Shown: positions 46,790 through 61,700 of the stretch, piece after piece
Layout of the letters: the number at the start of each line of letters is the position of its first letter
Numbering within the stretch: the stretch's first letter is position 1
Source of the DNA: Schistosoma haematobium
Taxonomy: Eukaryota; Platyhelminthes; Trematoda; Strigeidida; Schistosomatidae
Assembly (NCBI RefSeq): GCF_000699445.3
Contig: NC_067202.1
Coordinates: 2,275,565 to 2,339,564, forward strand
DNA: 64,000 nt
Direction: 5' to 3'
The notes under the pieces: model-generated
Told to the model about the DNA's origin: nothing
Database searches by the model: none
What the model saw: the letters and a program-made list of their open reading frames with translations, nothing else
Translations under genes and position numbers: made by a program

Positions 46790-49700
46790 ATTAGTCTCTC
46801 TTCATTGTTTATTGGCAGTTACATCAGAGTTGTGCTTATGTTTGTGCGTAGTTTCGTATTACTACCCCCTCTCTCTCTATCACTTCCTCGCACACAACCA
46901 CCTACCCACCCACCTGCTATTCTTCTGTAATGTAAATCACTGATTTTTATTTGACATTTTATATTCATATTAATTAGTGCTTAGTTCTATTATTGAAGCA
47001 GAATAAGACTAGACCTATTTCATTTCATGCTCATACATATACATCAAGAGGCCTTCAGTATGACCTGAAAAGAACGCCTTTTTTTTGAAGAAAAACTAAT
47101 AATGTGAAGGGGTGGGTTGAGGATGCATCACATTATTCCTATTTATTTAATTTTATTTATTCTGATAGAATTATTTCTTGTTAGGCATTAAATCTGTATT
47201 TAAATGTAATCTTTGTAACTGACCTGATACACTATCTTCTATATTGAAGTATAGAATTAGGAAAAACTAACCAACTTACGGGTCATTGCTTCATTGTATG
47301 AAAGACTTCAACTGTATAGGTCTATGTCTTGTAATATTCTGTTGATTTTAGTATACTTGGTCTATGGATTATTATTATTATCTCTTTAGGCGATTACATA
47401 TTAGTTAGGTGATAATTTGTATATGACTCATTTCCTTACCTTCTTTTATTGAGTTCAGCTCATTATGATGATAGGATCCGATAAAAGTCTATATGAAAAC
47501 CGAATATCACAGAATTTCTTGTAATCATAATTAACAACGGTATAACAAGTTCTGATTGGTTGATTGGTTGGGATCTGATAAAATGTCAGCATGTAATAAG
47601 CAGGTTCAGTTGACCTATGTCATTTGAGGTCTATCTCCTTCAAAGGGTGAGTAAACTGTACAGTAATTCATCTTGTATTACTCTATGACTATGAAGCGGA
47701 GTCTATGAAAGCAGAGGATATGTGGGTATCACAGCTGTTTCATCATAGATATCTTCATAGTAGTCCTCGTGTTTCAGGAAACAACCGGATGAGCAATACT
47801 GCAGGGTAACAGATAAATATAGTAAAGTGGTGGATGAAATTATGAATCTTCATTAACTGTGACATGTATTATATATCCCCAACCATTGCCTACTTTGACC
47901 GGAAGTGCTTGCTGGTGTAGGTGAGTACTGGAAGAAAACTAAGGAGGGACGAAAACGAAACGTGGCGTTAGACTGTGAAGTATTTATTGACCGTTCTTCC
48001 GTGTCGTGTTAGTTGATGTATTCTTTAAAGCTGAAAGTTAGGTAATAACTGTGATCAATTGTTGTAGATGTTTGGTGACAAGATTCAGAACCGGTTTTAG
48101 TTTATTTATTTATTTTAACACATAAACATTGGTACAATGAGGTACCAAATATATATGCGCCACACAAATCTCATTTGATATGTGTGAGAGCTATGACACT
48201 GCACGGGTGCCCAAACCGAAACAGGTGGTTTTCTTAGGAGGCCACACTCGGAGTCTTCGGCCTGAAGGTCTGATCCACAATGCAGTGGAGCATCGTAAGG
48301 AGATGCAGTCTCATGGTAGCCGGTGACCAACGATTGGTTCATACGCCATTGGTTTGGAATCCGGTTAAAGCGCCGAACATTCGCTTTTCGTCCTCTCATT
48401 TTCGTAAACAACACCCCCGCCACGAGAAGGCAGTGAGTAGGACTTCCCTGGCAGAAGCTATATACGCGTGGCCATGTGAGAGCATTTATAGCAGGAGAGC
48501 GGACTCTCCCCACTCTCGGCCATACCAGGGCGTTTGGGGCACTTGTGATTTTGATTGAGATCATGAACCGATTGATGTTAGACCACTATTGAAAAACTGG
48601 AAGCACTGCACGGCCGTTTCGTCCTATTGTGGGACTCCTCAGCAGTGCATATCCACGATCCCGCGAGCGGGATTCGAACCCAGGACCTTCAGTCTCGCGC
48701 GTGAAGGCCTAACCTGCTGGACCACTGAGCCTATCTATTCATGTTCATCTTCACGCATTCCCCTTCTAACCGTCTTCTTAATAACTAGTCTTTTTTCATT
48801 ATCATTACTACTACTATATTGTTTCTATATGTTTTGCTATTCTTCTTGTCAGTCTTATCTCGTTGTGTAAATGTGTTATGACAACTTGAACTAACCGAAA
48901 TTTCATGACTAGCTCTACTCTGATTTTGATTGACAGACTAACCAAGCACATGTTTATAAATATTCTGCTTTATGCTATACTTTGTTGTATTACCCAATCA
49001 ATGAAATACGTAGAAGGTGGTTGGAAGTTGTTGAGGCAACGTTCGAAGATTAAATGTTTTCACATCTACTTCATCTCTTTACTACAATATAAGATACTCT
49101 AGATCACTCAACCATAAAGCATTCGGTGTTCTACTCACTAGGCTGATTAACTGCGTTAATTAACCATGTTTACATTTTATGTAAATCACTGTCGATAAGA
49201 TGATGCTTTTAAATACTTCTTAAATAAGCTACTCAGTCGCGTTCGGTAAATAATCTCCAAGACATTCGATTATTTGATTATTCATAGTGTTTTTCTTGTT
49301 AATCCACTGAATATGAATTTGAATGTAATCATTCTGTTTATTTTACTAGCGAGATATGTAATACGTATCGCCATCCACAGACTACTTGGATGCTTGATGA
49401 TAGCTGGTATAGGAATAGGTTGAAAGAAATTTAGAGGAAGCTGCATCAAGACATGAGATCAGTTCATGAAGATAATGACTTTTGAACTAAGCAATGTAAG
49501 TAGGTACATATTACCTGGTTGGAGTCAACGTAGTTATCGTAACCAATAGTTAGCGACTTCGAATGACAAGATTTAAAATCGTTTGTGATAGTTTAGACCC
49601 ATTCAGGCTATAGCTTCTCTTAGATCCTGCTTTTCTGAATTTGCCATAAATTTTTTTGATTGTTTCACTAAATTATATTTTCGTCTCCAATAGTGTCTTA

Positions 49701-52700
49701 GATACCTAATCTTTTGTGTTCCCATTAATACTATTACTACTTGTACTATTCTAAGTTCTGCCATGACAGTTTCATCTGTTTATGTCATTTAGGGTATGAC
49801 AACTTGAACTAGTGTGTACATATGCTATATTCTATGTCATGCTTGAGTGACGAACTGACTGATTATACTAGTTCTTACACCATCCACCTCCTACCATAGA
49901 TATTCTCTATTAACAGAAATATATGGGAATGACGTAGTGCACTTTCATTCATTCTACTGTAAAACGCTTAGATAACCTTCTATTAGATAAAAAAGACTAT
50001 AATGTCAAATTGCTTCATCAAGGTGTACACAGTCTATGTTGGGTATCATCATTTAGACAGCTTTAGATATTAATTACGCCCGTTACCCTTTATGAAGGAG
50101 CATAGGCCTTCTACCAGTTACTCTTCATTCAACTCTGTTATGGATAATCTTTTCCGATTGTTTCCAGTTGTTATTCATGTTTGCTTACACTTTCGTTTCC
50201 CTTCAGGATTCCATATAAATACCTTACCTCATCATGTAATTTGATGATTTCCTTTTGATATAGAGTTTCTATAAGAAATTTCACAATGCACTTCTACATT
50301 TTTTGTTGTTGGTGATCTTTGTATATTTATTTACTTTTATTTTTATAAAGGTAATACATTCACTGATAGAATAAATTATTCAATTGTACTTATCATTCAA
50401 ATTGTAGTCACATGTTGATTCTTTTTACTTTGACTGATTTATTTTAATTCATTGAATTCAATTTTATATTATCATATGACAATGACCTTTATTTCAGTAG
50501 TAAGTTTTAAGTAGTAAAGAAAACGAAGAAGAAGAAGAAGAAGTAATGAAATGGAATAGTTCATGAGTTGAATAAGCAAATGTTGAAATTGTTATATTCA
50601 TTAAGTTCATGTGTGAACCTTTTTTTCATTTAGGTTAATTAAGTGTTTTCTCTCTCTCTCTCTTTCTGTGTGTATGTGTGTGTGTGTGTGGAACAAGAGT
50701 ACTTTTGAATTTAATTTACATGATCTTTTGATTCTGTGAATTTCATCAGATCATAGAGCATTTCTTATCAGAATAATATATACTAATAACTGAAGAATTA
50801 TACCGTTGACTATACTTGAATGTAGCAGGAGTAGTTGTAGTGCTTCTGTCTACTTACAACAGAAGAAGGAAGGGGTTACAATAAGTTTACCATAAAACTG
50901 GCACAAATAGCTTTATCCCACAGATTTGTGTCTTCTGCGAAAATCTTCTTGTTAAATAGTGATTCATTAAGCTGTGCAACCACGTTCTCAAGTCACTGAA
51001 ACCTCTACTAATCTAGTTTCCTTGTTAAGAGTCTTAAAAAGGTGTATCCTTCTGTGTTGTTCACACACCTCTAGGACAGTAGGTGGTATAGAATATTCCG
51101 TAGTAAATATGGTTTGATTAATTTTTTTCTGGTTAGCGTTTTTTTTAGCTAGTTAGGTTTCTACGGTATGGGGTAGCCACTCCCATGCCAAACCCTCTTT
51201 CTTTATCTGGGCTTGGGACCGGCAGTAGCCATTTAGGGGTTTCAGGCGGAGTTGTAGTAATTTACACTTATCACGTACTCAACCAAACGTACAACTTTTT
51301 AAAACAAATGATGAATAGTTTTACCAATGTTATTGAAATTATTTCTTAAATAACATTACTGACATGGATCCTAGAATAAGAATTTTCAGCCCCGATAGCT
51401 CACCACGAATGTTATCATAAATCTAACCATCAGTTTATTTTTACTTATTAATCATTTCACTCCAGTCCTAGATATGATGAATTCACCTTATCAGACAACA
51501 TCAAAATGAATGGTAGACTATTCCACAAATAAGTCATACACCATAGTGTAAAGTATAATTTTAAAATTGACTTGTAAAATCCCCCCCTATTTTTACCACA
51601 TGGATGCTATGTCTTATAACTTATGCTAGTCCCCGTTCATCCCAAGTCTTATCCTGATAATGACTGATGTAAATAGTTTTCCCATTCATTCAAAAGGGAT
51701 ATTTAAGTTTTGTTTAGTCAAGTGAAAGTCCTAGGATAAAGATATGTTTGTTTTATGTTACTATACATACTACTGATTGACTAATTTCTTCTAATTTATC
51801 ACAATTTTCTTCTTCCCTGTTTTCTTTTTTCCTTGTTAACAAAATCTAGAATGGTTCAATCTTGAAACACTCTCATCAACTTAAATCATCCATTAGTAAA
51901 AACAATACACGATTAATTAATCTTCCATTGGAATTGTCAAACATTCGTTCGGATCAACATGGTGATGTATATGTTTGTGAAGCAGGCATAAATTCTGCAG
52001 TTAATCAAAAGCCAGTTATTGAAGAATTGATGCTTGAAGTCAATTGTAAGTTGTTTTGAACATGATATTCATTGACAAAATAATCCTTAATCATTAAAAA
52101 GAGTATTTGAAAGAACTCCTGAGAGATCACTTTTTCTATACTATGTTGACTATTTTAGATGGTTAGATACTGCAATATAGTACAGTAAGCCCAACTATGA
52201 CATTTGTATACAGAACTGTGTTGTGTAAATAAGATATATGCATATAATTGTTCTTGTACTTACCCAAATTTATCCGTTTCAGTTTAATTGATGAAGGTTG
52301 TGGATATTTTTGATTAAATTTGAACATCAACCATGGGATACAATTACATCTGGTTACAGATGAGTACCAAATAGAATGAAACATAGGTCGTGAATCCAAC
52401 TGCTGGTCACAAGTCATCTCTTTTATACAACCTCATAAATGTATCATAACAAAACTATCACTAACATAGTTTTTTAATCATTATCAGTTATGGTATGAGT
52501 TTACGAGCTTGTTGATATTCAGCTTTGAATTCTGATCAGTCATTGTTGACACTCGTGTATCCTATGCGGATCACGAGTTGTTCCGACTAGATCATTTGTA
52601 GCAATCACTGGAAACTAGGATGTACGTTTCGTTGTATCTTGGTCTAATCAGCTAAATGTTCACATCGGGACTCAAACCTAGTTTTTTTTTGGTTCAGAAG

Positions 52701-55700
52701 ACTAGTGTCTTATCTACTAAGCTTCTAAGTTCAACTGGCTAGGATGAATAAATTCAAACTCTTACTAATAATGATGTAGATATAATGACCCTTGAACAAG
52801 TCAGTAGATATCAGGACTCAGCTTAGTTTTATGTCACTCACCTTGTTGTCATGTTAATAAAGGAATATTCTATAAATTTACCTTCTTCATTCCCATTTGC
52901 ATGCTTCTGAATTGATGAGTATTTTACAAGATGAAAGTGTGACTTACATCTAACTATATGTTAGTAAACTTGTCACTAAACATGTTCAAACTGGTTATCG
53001 ATGTGGTGAATTCATATATACACAATATTCCTCGACCATCTTCTATTATCTTTGGCAAATACCTTCCTCATACTTGACACGGTTAACTCCATTCCTTAAG
53101 GCTTCTCATTAGAACTCGAGAAATTTTCTGTCAAAGCTAGACACTATTGAGCACACAATAATTATCAGTAACAAGATTGTAGAGAGTGTTGAAGATTCTT
53201 TTAATCACAAACCTGAAGTTAGACTTGTAAACCATTGAACTTCGTCTCAGAAGTCTAAAGATTAAAAGACCGTCCACGAGACTTAGATTTCTGTACTCGA
53301 TACCTGGCTTCATGGTCGTGGATGAACACTGGTCAGGAGTCCCGTACGAAGACAAAACAGCTTTCTAGTTTTTCCAGAATATTCAATGACTTTTTGACTT
53401 CGGTGGGTTCACAATCTAGATCAAAAAACATAAAATACTTAAAGAAAAATCAAATCAATTAAGTATTTTAAATTATCTATGAATAGAAAAAACATATAGC
53501 TCTCCATTTAATGCATGAGAAATAATACCATGAAAACCAAGACATTCGACTTCATGTGACTAGAATGTAAACTACAGTTTATAAATTCTAGTAGTAAGAA
53601 CACACTTTTTCTTGAATCGCATTTTTGTTTTCTTTTAGATAATTAGACTTTTGCTAGTTGTACAATGTAAAAAGATGTTCAAGACAAGTAACTGAAGTGG
53701 ATAATTCTGCGTGTTAGTTAGGTTCTGTGAGTTAGCCTGGTTTAATTACAAAGCTTTTACTGGAGTTCTTGACAATATGTATCAATGAAGTAAACTATTT
53801 AACTAAATTAATCTGTTCTGATGAAATTATCTACAAATAGTTGTCTTCAATGATCATCAGATTAGAAGTTTGTGCTGATGATTTCGTTCAGAAGAACAAT
53901 GAAATCTCCACGACCAAACCATGTAGCTTAGAGAACAAAACTCCATCAAAAACATCCTATTAATTTCTCTTTAAATTCTTCTTGACTTTTGTTTAAGTTT
54001 GTAAATAGGATCTATACCGATATACCTATTGATTACAGATTAATTTGAGTGCCATACATACATCCTCAATCTATAATTCCAATCGAATTCATATATGTGT
54101 TGTGTAGATCGATAGAAGTGATAACGTCTGAAGTTTGTATCAGCTTATGCATTAAGGGAAGGAACATCTATTCTCTTAAATCTAATGTTTAGTTCTACTC
54201 ACTGCCTTCTCGTGTCGGGAGTGTTGTTTACGAAATCGAGAGGACGAAAAGCCAATGTCCGATCTTTCGAGGTCATAATTGATATGGTTGTGGATAGACA
54301 TTTAAAATCATGCAAACTCCTGGCAGGTGTCATTTTATCAGACACTAGCCATCCCCTTCACTCTTATCTTTCTCCTTGTTTATCTTCTTCTGGTAGAACG
54401 AGACGTAATTACATTAAAATCCATGCACGCAAGGAAAAGTATAAAAGTTCTATAATACCTTACCTAGCAAATATACTCTGTGACGAACAGGTTGTTAGAA
54501 TTAACCTAGTCAATAACTTACATTCTTAACATGTCTTTAATTTTAAAAAGTTTGTACGGTTTTTTTTGGTTTTTTTTTATTTTATTCTTTTTAAAAAAAA
54601 CCTTTTTTTATTCCTTTTTGTGTTTGCTACTGCCTTTTTGTTCGTTGTTCAGTAAGTAACTTGTTGAAATACCCTGTGCTGAGAATTCTATATTGTACCA
54701 AAAAGATAATATTGAATAAAGCCATTAATAATAATAATAATAATAACCGGGTTAGTGGACACAGAGAGTCCACCTAGGGGAGTTGAAAAACCCTCATTCC
54801 AAACCAATGGTGCATATGGGCTCCATTATCCTGAAGGAACAAATGGCGTATGAATCAATCGTTGGTCACCGGCTACCATGGGACTGCATCTCCTCACGAT
54901 GCTCCACTACCTTGTGGATCAGACCTTCAGGTCGGAGGCTCCAGGTGTGGCCCCCTAAGAAAACCACCTGCTTCGGTTTGGGCACCCGGACAGTATCACA
55001 GCCCTCACACACATTAAATGAGATTTGTGTGGTGCATATCTATTTGTTGCCACCTTGTACCAATATCTATGTGTTCAAATAATGATAATAATTAGCACAG
55101 ATAGTCCAATTTATTTCATAGATAGTACTGGAACCGTCATATTTCGTTGTTATGCTTTTTATTTTGCATAAAATGGAATTTATTTTCTGTAAACTCATTC
55201 TATACAAACTTATACAATCTGCCTTATTTATATCCATTTCGCTCATTCATCCTATTGTATAGTGTGTATATGTGTTTATTTTCCTCTTTTATATACATAT
55301 ATTTACAGTATATCCGAAAATTCATATGTCCGACAGTGTAATCTACACAGATATTGGTGTGGAAGAAAGATTCAATGTAAGTTGTTTTTTTTTGTATTAT
55401 TCAACAGTAATATATATATATATATACATGATATTCTAATTTCATTATGATTATCATCAATGTTTTGTTGTATTAAGTTTTTCTTAACTTTCAACTACTC
55501 AATTAACAAATTCAGTGACTTGTTCCATCTAATTAAGCTTAGACAGTTGGTTAGTTTAATTATATATTTCATTCGTAGATGTATTGTATTAGAAATCCGA
55601 GCACATCATCATCATCATCAGCTCTAAAATTAACCTTATGTCTAATTAATAGTTGAATTTATGAGTCAATTGAAGCTAGACCATCTTGGAAAACCTGGAA

Positions 55701-58700
55701 GCACTGGACAACCATTTGGTTCTAGTATGCGACACCTTAGTAGTGCGCATCCACGATCTCTCCTCGTGAGATTCGAATCCAGGACCTTTTGGTCTCGCTC
55801 ATGAACGCCTAACCACTAGATCACTGGATAGGCATCCTGTAATGTTAATGTCTAACTTCAACCAATCCACGAAATTGTTCCACCGTCTATTTTTTTACTG
55901 TTTTCTTCCGTTGACAATGGTTTGTTTTATTTACTTATGAAATCAGAATTCATTTAATTATCATATATTATTGTCTATTCAATTGGTTGTTTCTCTATAT
56001 GATAGATTTTTCATCTTATCTAGTTGTGAAATACAATATGAATGTTACAAGTTCAAACTATTCATCATTGATTATTTGGTTAATAATTAAACATGACAGA
56101 TATTATTTTATAAAGAAATTTGATTAATATCACATATTCACAGTTTATGTATTTGAACTCATAAATATTGATAAAAGGGGGCATCGAATACATATACGCC
56201 ACACAAGTCACTTGATTTGTGAGCGGGCTGTGATACTGCCAGGATGCTCAGACCGAAGCAGATGGTTTTATTATGCAGCCTTTGATCTAAAGGTCTTATC
56301 CACAAGGCAGTGGAACAACGTAAGGTGATGCAGTCTCATGGTAGACAGCGACCAAAAACAGGTCCATATGTCATTTGTTCTCTCAGGATCCTATAGAACA
56401 TATTCACCATTGGTTTGGAATGAGGGTTTTCCAACTCCCCTAGATGGACTCTCCAAATGCACCAACTCGGTTAAAGCGCCGAACATTATCTTTTCGTCCT
56501 TTCATCCGTAAACAACATCCCACCACAAGAACACAGTAAGTAGGCCCTCTCTGGCAGTGGCTGTATACGCGTGGCCATATGAGAGCATTTGGAGAGGGAG
56601 AACTAACTCTTCCTACTCTCGACCGTACCAGGGCATTTGAGGGCTAAACTATAATCGAAATTATGAAACTATTGAATGGCTGTTTCGTCCTAGTATGAGA
56701 CTCCTCAGTTTGTGCCTTCAAATGTGAAAATGTTATAATCACTACAAATCTCTCATACTTATAATGTTGTATCTATCATCTTGTTTCATGAAGCGTCGAA
56801 ATAATAATAATCGATTTCTCTTTCATTCCCTAGAAATTATTATTATCATTATTATTAATATCATCCAACTGTTACCTTCACTTCCTTCTAACATTATTTA
56901 TTAACTCATTCGGTCATTCATTCCTTTGTCCTGACGATGACCTTAATTATTTTCATGATTATCTTTCCTTTTTACAATTGTGATCATTTATCCTTTTTTT
57001 GTTTATCTCCGTAAAGAATTTTTTTATCTTAAAGATCACAGAAATTACTGTTTCAATTACTGTTTCATTGTCAACTGACATCATTTAAGGCATTACAGGC
57101 ATCGTTGGTCAACTTTTTTCGTTATAATATGCAGCTCGTGAACCATCATATAATCACGCTTATAATTAATAATAAGATAGTCATTGCCTGTAGTTTTTGA
57201 AATTGATTAACGTTAGACAAATCATCTTAGGCCGACTGAAGATATAGTACAAGCCATTTGACATGAAAGTCCTGAGTTCGACCTCCGATAGGATAGTGAG
57301 TGTTCTATGCTGAAGTCTCAAACTAGCACATAACTACTTTTAGTGTTAACTACAGTTTACTGTTACATCAACTGATCCCGATGTTTGAAAAAAGTCAACA
57401 TCATTACAATGTTTTATCTCAATGATTATCAGTCAGTCATCTGCAATGTAGGATCAGGCACAAATATGCATCGATCCAAGTTACCATACCTAATTAGCAG
57501 CCATTATACTATCAGTAGTGTTTGAACTAGTGGAGAAATGCAAAAACGACAATCGATGACTAGGTACTAGTATCAACTACAATAGAAACTTCTGGTTAGC
57601 GTTGTTTTAGCGAGTTGGTTTTCTACGGGATGCGGTCGCTAACCCCAAGTCTACCCCCCTTTATATGGGCTTGGGACCGGCTGTAGCCCCAGAGGGCTTG
57701 TGAATATTTAGCATTTTATTACCCTGTGTGATCAGAGTTGTTTTGTGAAGATTGTAGTAATTTAATAATTGAATTCACCAGTCAATTGAAGCTAGACCAC
57801 CATGAAAAACCTGGAAGCACTGGACGGCCGTTTCGTCATACTGTGTGAATACACAGCAGTGACCATCCACGATTCCGCCCGATGAGATTCGAACTTAGGA
57901 CCTATCAATTTCGCGCGCGAACCCTTAGTCTTCAGACCACTAAGCCGGTATGCAACGTTGTTAATGTCTAACTTCAACTAATCCTGTGGAAATTTTCAAC
58001 CGGTGTGATTTATTTTCCTCATCGAAATCATTTCCAACTCTTACATTTATTTATATCTAAATATTTGGTATACCCCTTTGGGTTATGAAAAGTGAAACAA
58101 ATGACTTTTCATTGTATTTGTTGGTGACAAATTGTTAAGCCACTAGAGTGGTCATAGACATCATACGATTAATTTCTTGAATCAGTCACAATGTATCATT
58201 TCCTTGAGGATTGCATGTAGGTCTTGGTGACGAGTTTCAAATAACACCAAAACCTGAGCTCAGGTTTTCCTGTTAACTGCCTTCAACTATCACATGAACA
58301 AAATGTTGAATCACTTAGATTAGCGGTCACACTGCCAGCTTATTTGATAGAATTCGGTCAGTTCTAAGAAGTACTTGAGATATATGATATTATTAATCAC
58401 TACTCGCTCACTGTGAGGTCATAACTGTTGTCTTATCTCTATCTAAAACTGTTGACAGTTGGCAAAACTTTAAACAAATCACGTACAAAAGAGTCTTCGA
58501 ATTTCAGTTCATACGCTTATCTTGCATCAAAGTCATCGATTGAATATGTGGAATTGATGAATGTTACCATCGATCGACATTTATCATATCAGGCTGTCAT
58601 CATTTCCGTAGAATACAACTGTCACGATATGTATATACATTAATTGATTACTGACCAACCCTTTACAGACTCGTCTTTAAAAAAGATTGAATCTTGTTGA

Positions 58701-61700
58701 CCAGTTTAAGTTGTCTGATATGTTCATTTGGTACAAAATTCTACCTCAACATTATTTGACTAAGGTTCCAATCCAACATTTAACATTATTTCCCCTATGA
58801 TTGTAAATGGATTAAGTTGAGAAATGCCTTACAATACAAAACTTAGATCTAGGGCCATTATTCGATTACCTCTTACTAAGTAACAATTAGTTTGCAATAG
58901 ATAATGATGAGCCTTTTCTGTTAGCAATTAACTAACTTGTAATGATAAATCCTTGATTTGAAACTTATTTATGGTACAATTTTGTTCCTCGGTATTTGGT
59001 TCGGGTTACAAATCAACTAAACTATTTGTAATCGACTTCAATTAGTTTTTAGTTATGATCTCATCTAACTGACTCATTTCCTGTGTATTTTAAACCGAAC
59101 AAATTAGATTTGGGTCTAATCACAATTGCCCTATTGATGAAGATCATACATTTAAGTATTAGATAAATATTTATGTAACTAAAGGTCAAAAGGTCGAGAA
59201 TTAACTTCTTAGTAGGTTAATTTCGAGTTCACACACACACACACTTTCTCTCTCTATCCCTTTCTATTTATCTATGGGTTGTACATATTTCTATGATCGG
59301 CGTTCAATGTTAAATAAAAAGAACGGTTAGTCCAATATTCCCGTTGGTTACGTCATCATAAACAGTTATTAACTTTTACATATGAAATCATGGATCAATC
59401 CTAACTAGACTACCACTGAAAATTTAGAGGCACTGAATGACGGTTTACTCATCGTATGGGACCTCTCATAAGTGCTCATCTACGATCTCACAAGCGGAAC
59501 TCGAACGCAGAACCTTCGATCTTACGAGCGAATGCTTAACTTTTAAACCGCTGGATCGGCATCCAACCGTGTTAATGTCTAACCTCAACCGACCTACGAA
59601 ATTGCGTGACCATCTCCCATTGTACTAAGGTAGACACCTGTCTCTACTCGACACGGATTAGCTCCTCTGGTCACGGCTTCTCACTAAACCTCTGAGAATC
59701 CCCTCACGAAGCTAGTCACTAGTGTCTGTTTCGTGGTTTGGTTGAGGCTAGACATTATCACCGTTGGATAACGGTCAACTCAGTGGTTTAGAGATTAGGC
59801 GTTCGTGCGCGAGACTGATAGCACTGGGTTCGAATCTCGTAATGTGGGATCGTGGATGCCCGTTGCTGAGGAGTCCCGTACTAGGGCGAAACGGCCGTCC
59901 AGTGTTTCCAGATTCTCAGTGGTGGTCTAACATCAATCGATTCATGATCTTAATCAAAAAATTAATAATCTTCACAATCCTATGCTGATTACTATAGTAT
60001 TTGATTAAAGTTGTAGCGTCGTAAAATGAGAGCAGAAGTGTTTATTATTTATTTCAGACATTTTGTATGCCAAGAATTTCATGATCTGTTTATGTTTGTT
60101 AAAAAAAACAAAATAATTCTAAACGAACAATGATTTCAGGGATTCAAAACAAAACATCCATATGGTCCTTTATAGGCCTTTGTTTTAAAAAAACCCGATA
60201 ATTATCAGTTTAGTCGATAGACATTTGTTTGATATTTCAACTTTTAAAATGTACAACAATGTAATACATGAATATAAGGACTAAACAAACTTACTTACTT
60301 AAGCCTGTTACCCCTCGTGGAGGAGCATAAGCCGCCCACCAGCAAACAAACCCATCCATACAAATATGTTCGATCAATGTGCTGTTCACCAAATAAATAA
60401 GAAAGCCATTTTGTTTTTCGTGATATGAAAATAGTTTTGTGTAAACGTGCGAGACTGGAGCACTGAAAAAAAGTGAAGTAAACAGAAAAGTTTACAATTT
60501 ACTTCGATATATTTCGTTTGTAATGAGGGACTTCTATTCAACTTTACTTTATGTAATGTAGATGGACACGTTTAGTGTCTATGCTTGTACGGTTTTGCCT
60601 ACCACATTCAAGACTTTTTTTACTACCCAAACGTGTTGATAACTAAAACGGCTACACTAGTATGTGACGTAGTGTAGACGCAAGTATGTGATACATGTAT
60701 ATACAGAACGCACACGTCAGAGACACATGCACTCCGATGGACCCTTATAGGCACAGATACGCTCGGTCACAAATGTACGTTGCATGTGTATATAAAATCT
60801 ATAGGAGTCTACACGCTCCATGGTTCGTACATAGAAACCAGACCTAATGTACCTCCCTAGATATAATCCAGTCAGAGAACAAAGGGTGAAAATCTTTCTT
60901 CAGTTCTTCATTTCATTTTTATTTGCACAATACACCCCTTTTCTGATAATCCATCTCACCTGTATTATCAGAGTGGAGGATTAACTCGTTCTCTACTTAC
61001 ACACCTGCAGTAGTTCATGATACACAAATCTTCTATCTCTGGAGCATCACGTATTGATGTGGTTCAGTCTTTGTCCCAGATGTACTAATCAAGACTGAAT
61101 AACATTATAACATTTTATATCGGTACCGCCAGAAGAAAAATATGGAATAAAATGGAGAGAATCATGATCAGATAAATAAGAATATTTTAGTAACGTGGTT
61201 TGTAATATCAAAGTATATATCTTGAAAATAAGAAATGAACTTAAGAAATATACTGCATGAAATGATGTGCGGATTGAATCACTTTAGATATTCGATTACA
61301 CGCCGAAACGGTTTATGTCAGAATATTTCCTGATCACAGTAAGTAAACAACACTACCTTTCACTTGATGATTAGTGCATCAATTCTTTTGCCAATCATTC
61401 TGACTGCTTTCTATACAATCCAGCTGACACATGAATATCAATAAATTCCAGCCATTCATTTGTAGTTAGCTGTCTAGCTAGATAATGTGTTTCGGTTACT
61501 TTGACATTCACAAATGGACCAACACGTTTGAAGTTGGAAATTAAGTCTATCTATCTTAATAGTACATAAAAGCTGCTAGTTGGCATACACTTCTAATAGA
61601 ACTTTGATCCATAAACCTCTCCATACTATACTAAATCATCATGGTGCTGATATATATATATTACTTAAAAGAATTCTGTTTTCTTCTATTCTCATACTAG

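Noticed and set aside
48115..48564. 149-codon frame on the minus strand
   Set aside because: Lies across a family-C repeat; the same frame is broken in other copies and the product is low-complexity with no known domain.
37487..51849. Extra exons within the large Ig/FN3 intron
   Set aside because: Exons 3 and 4 join in phase to make a complete Ig2, and the open frames inside are explained by repeats.
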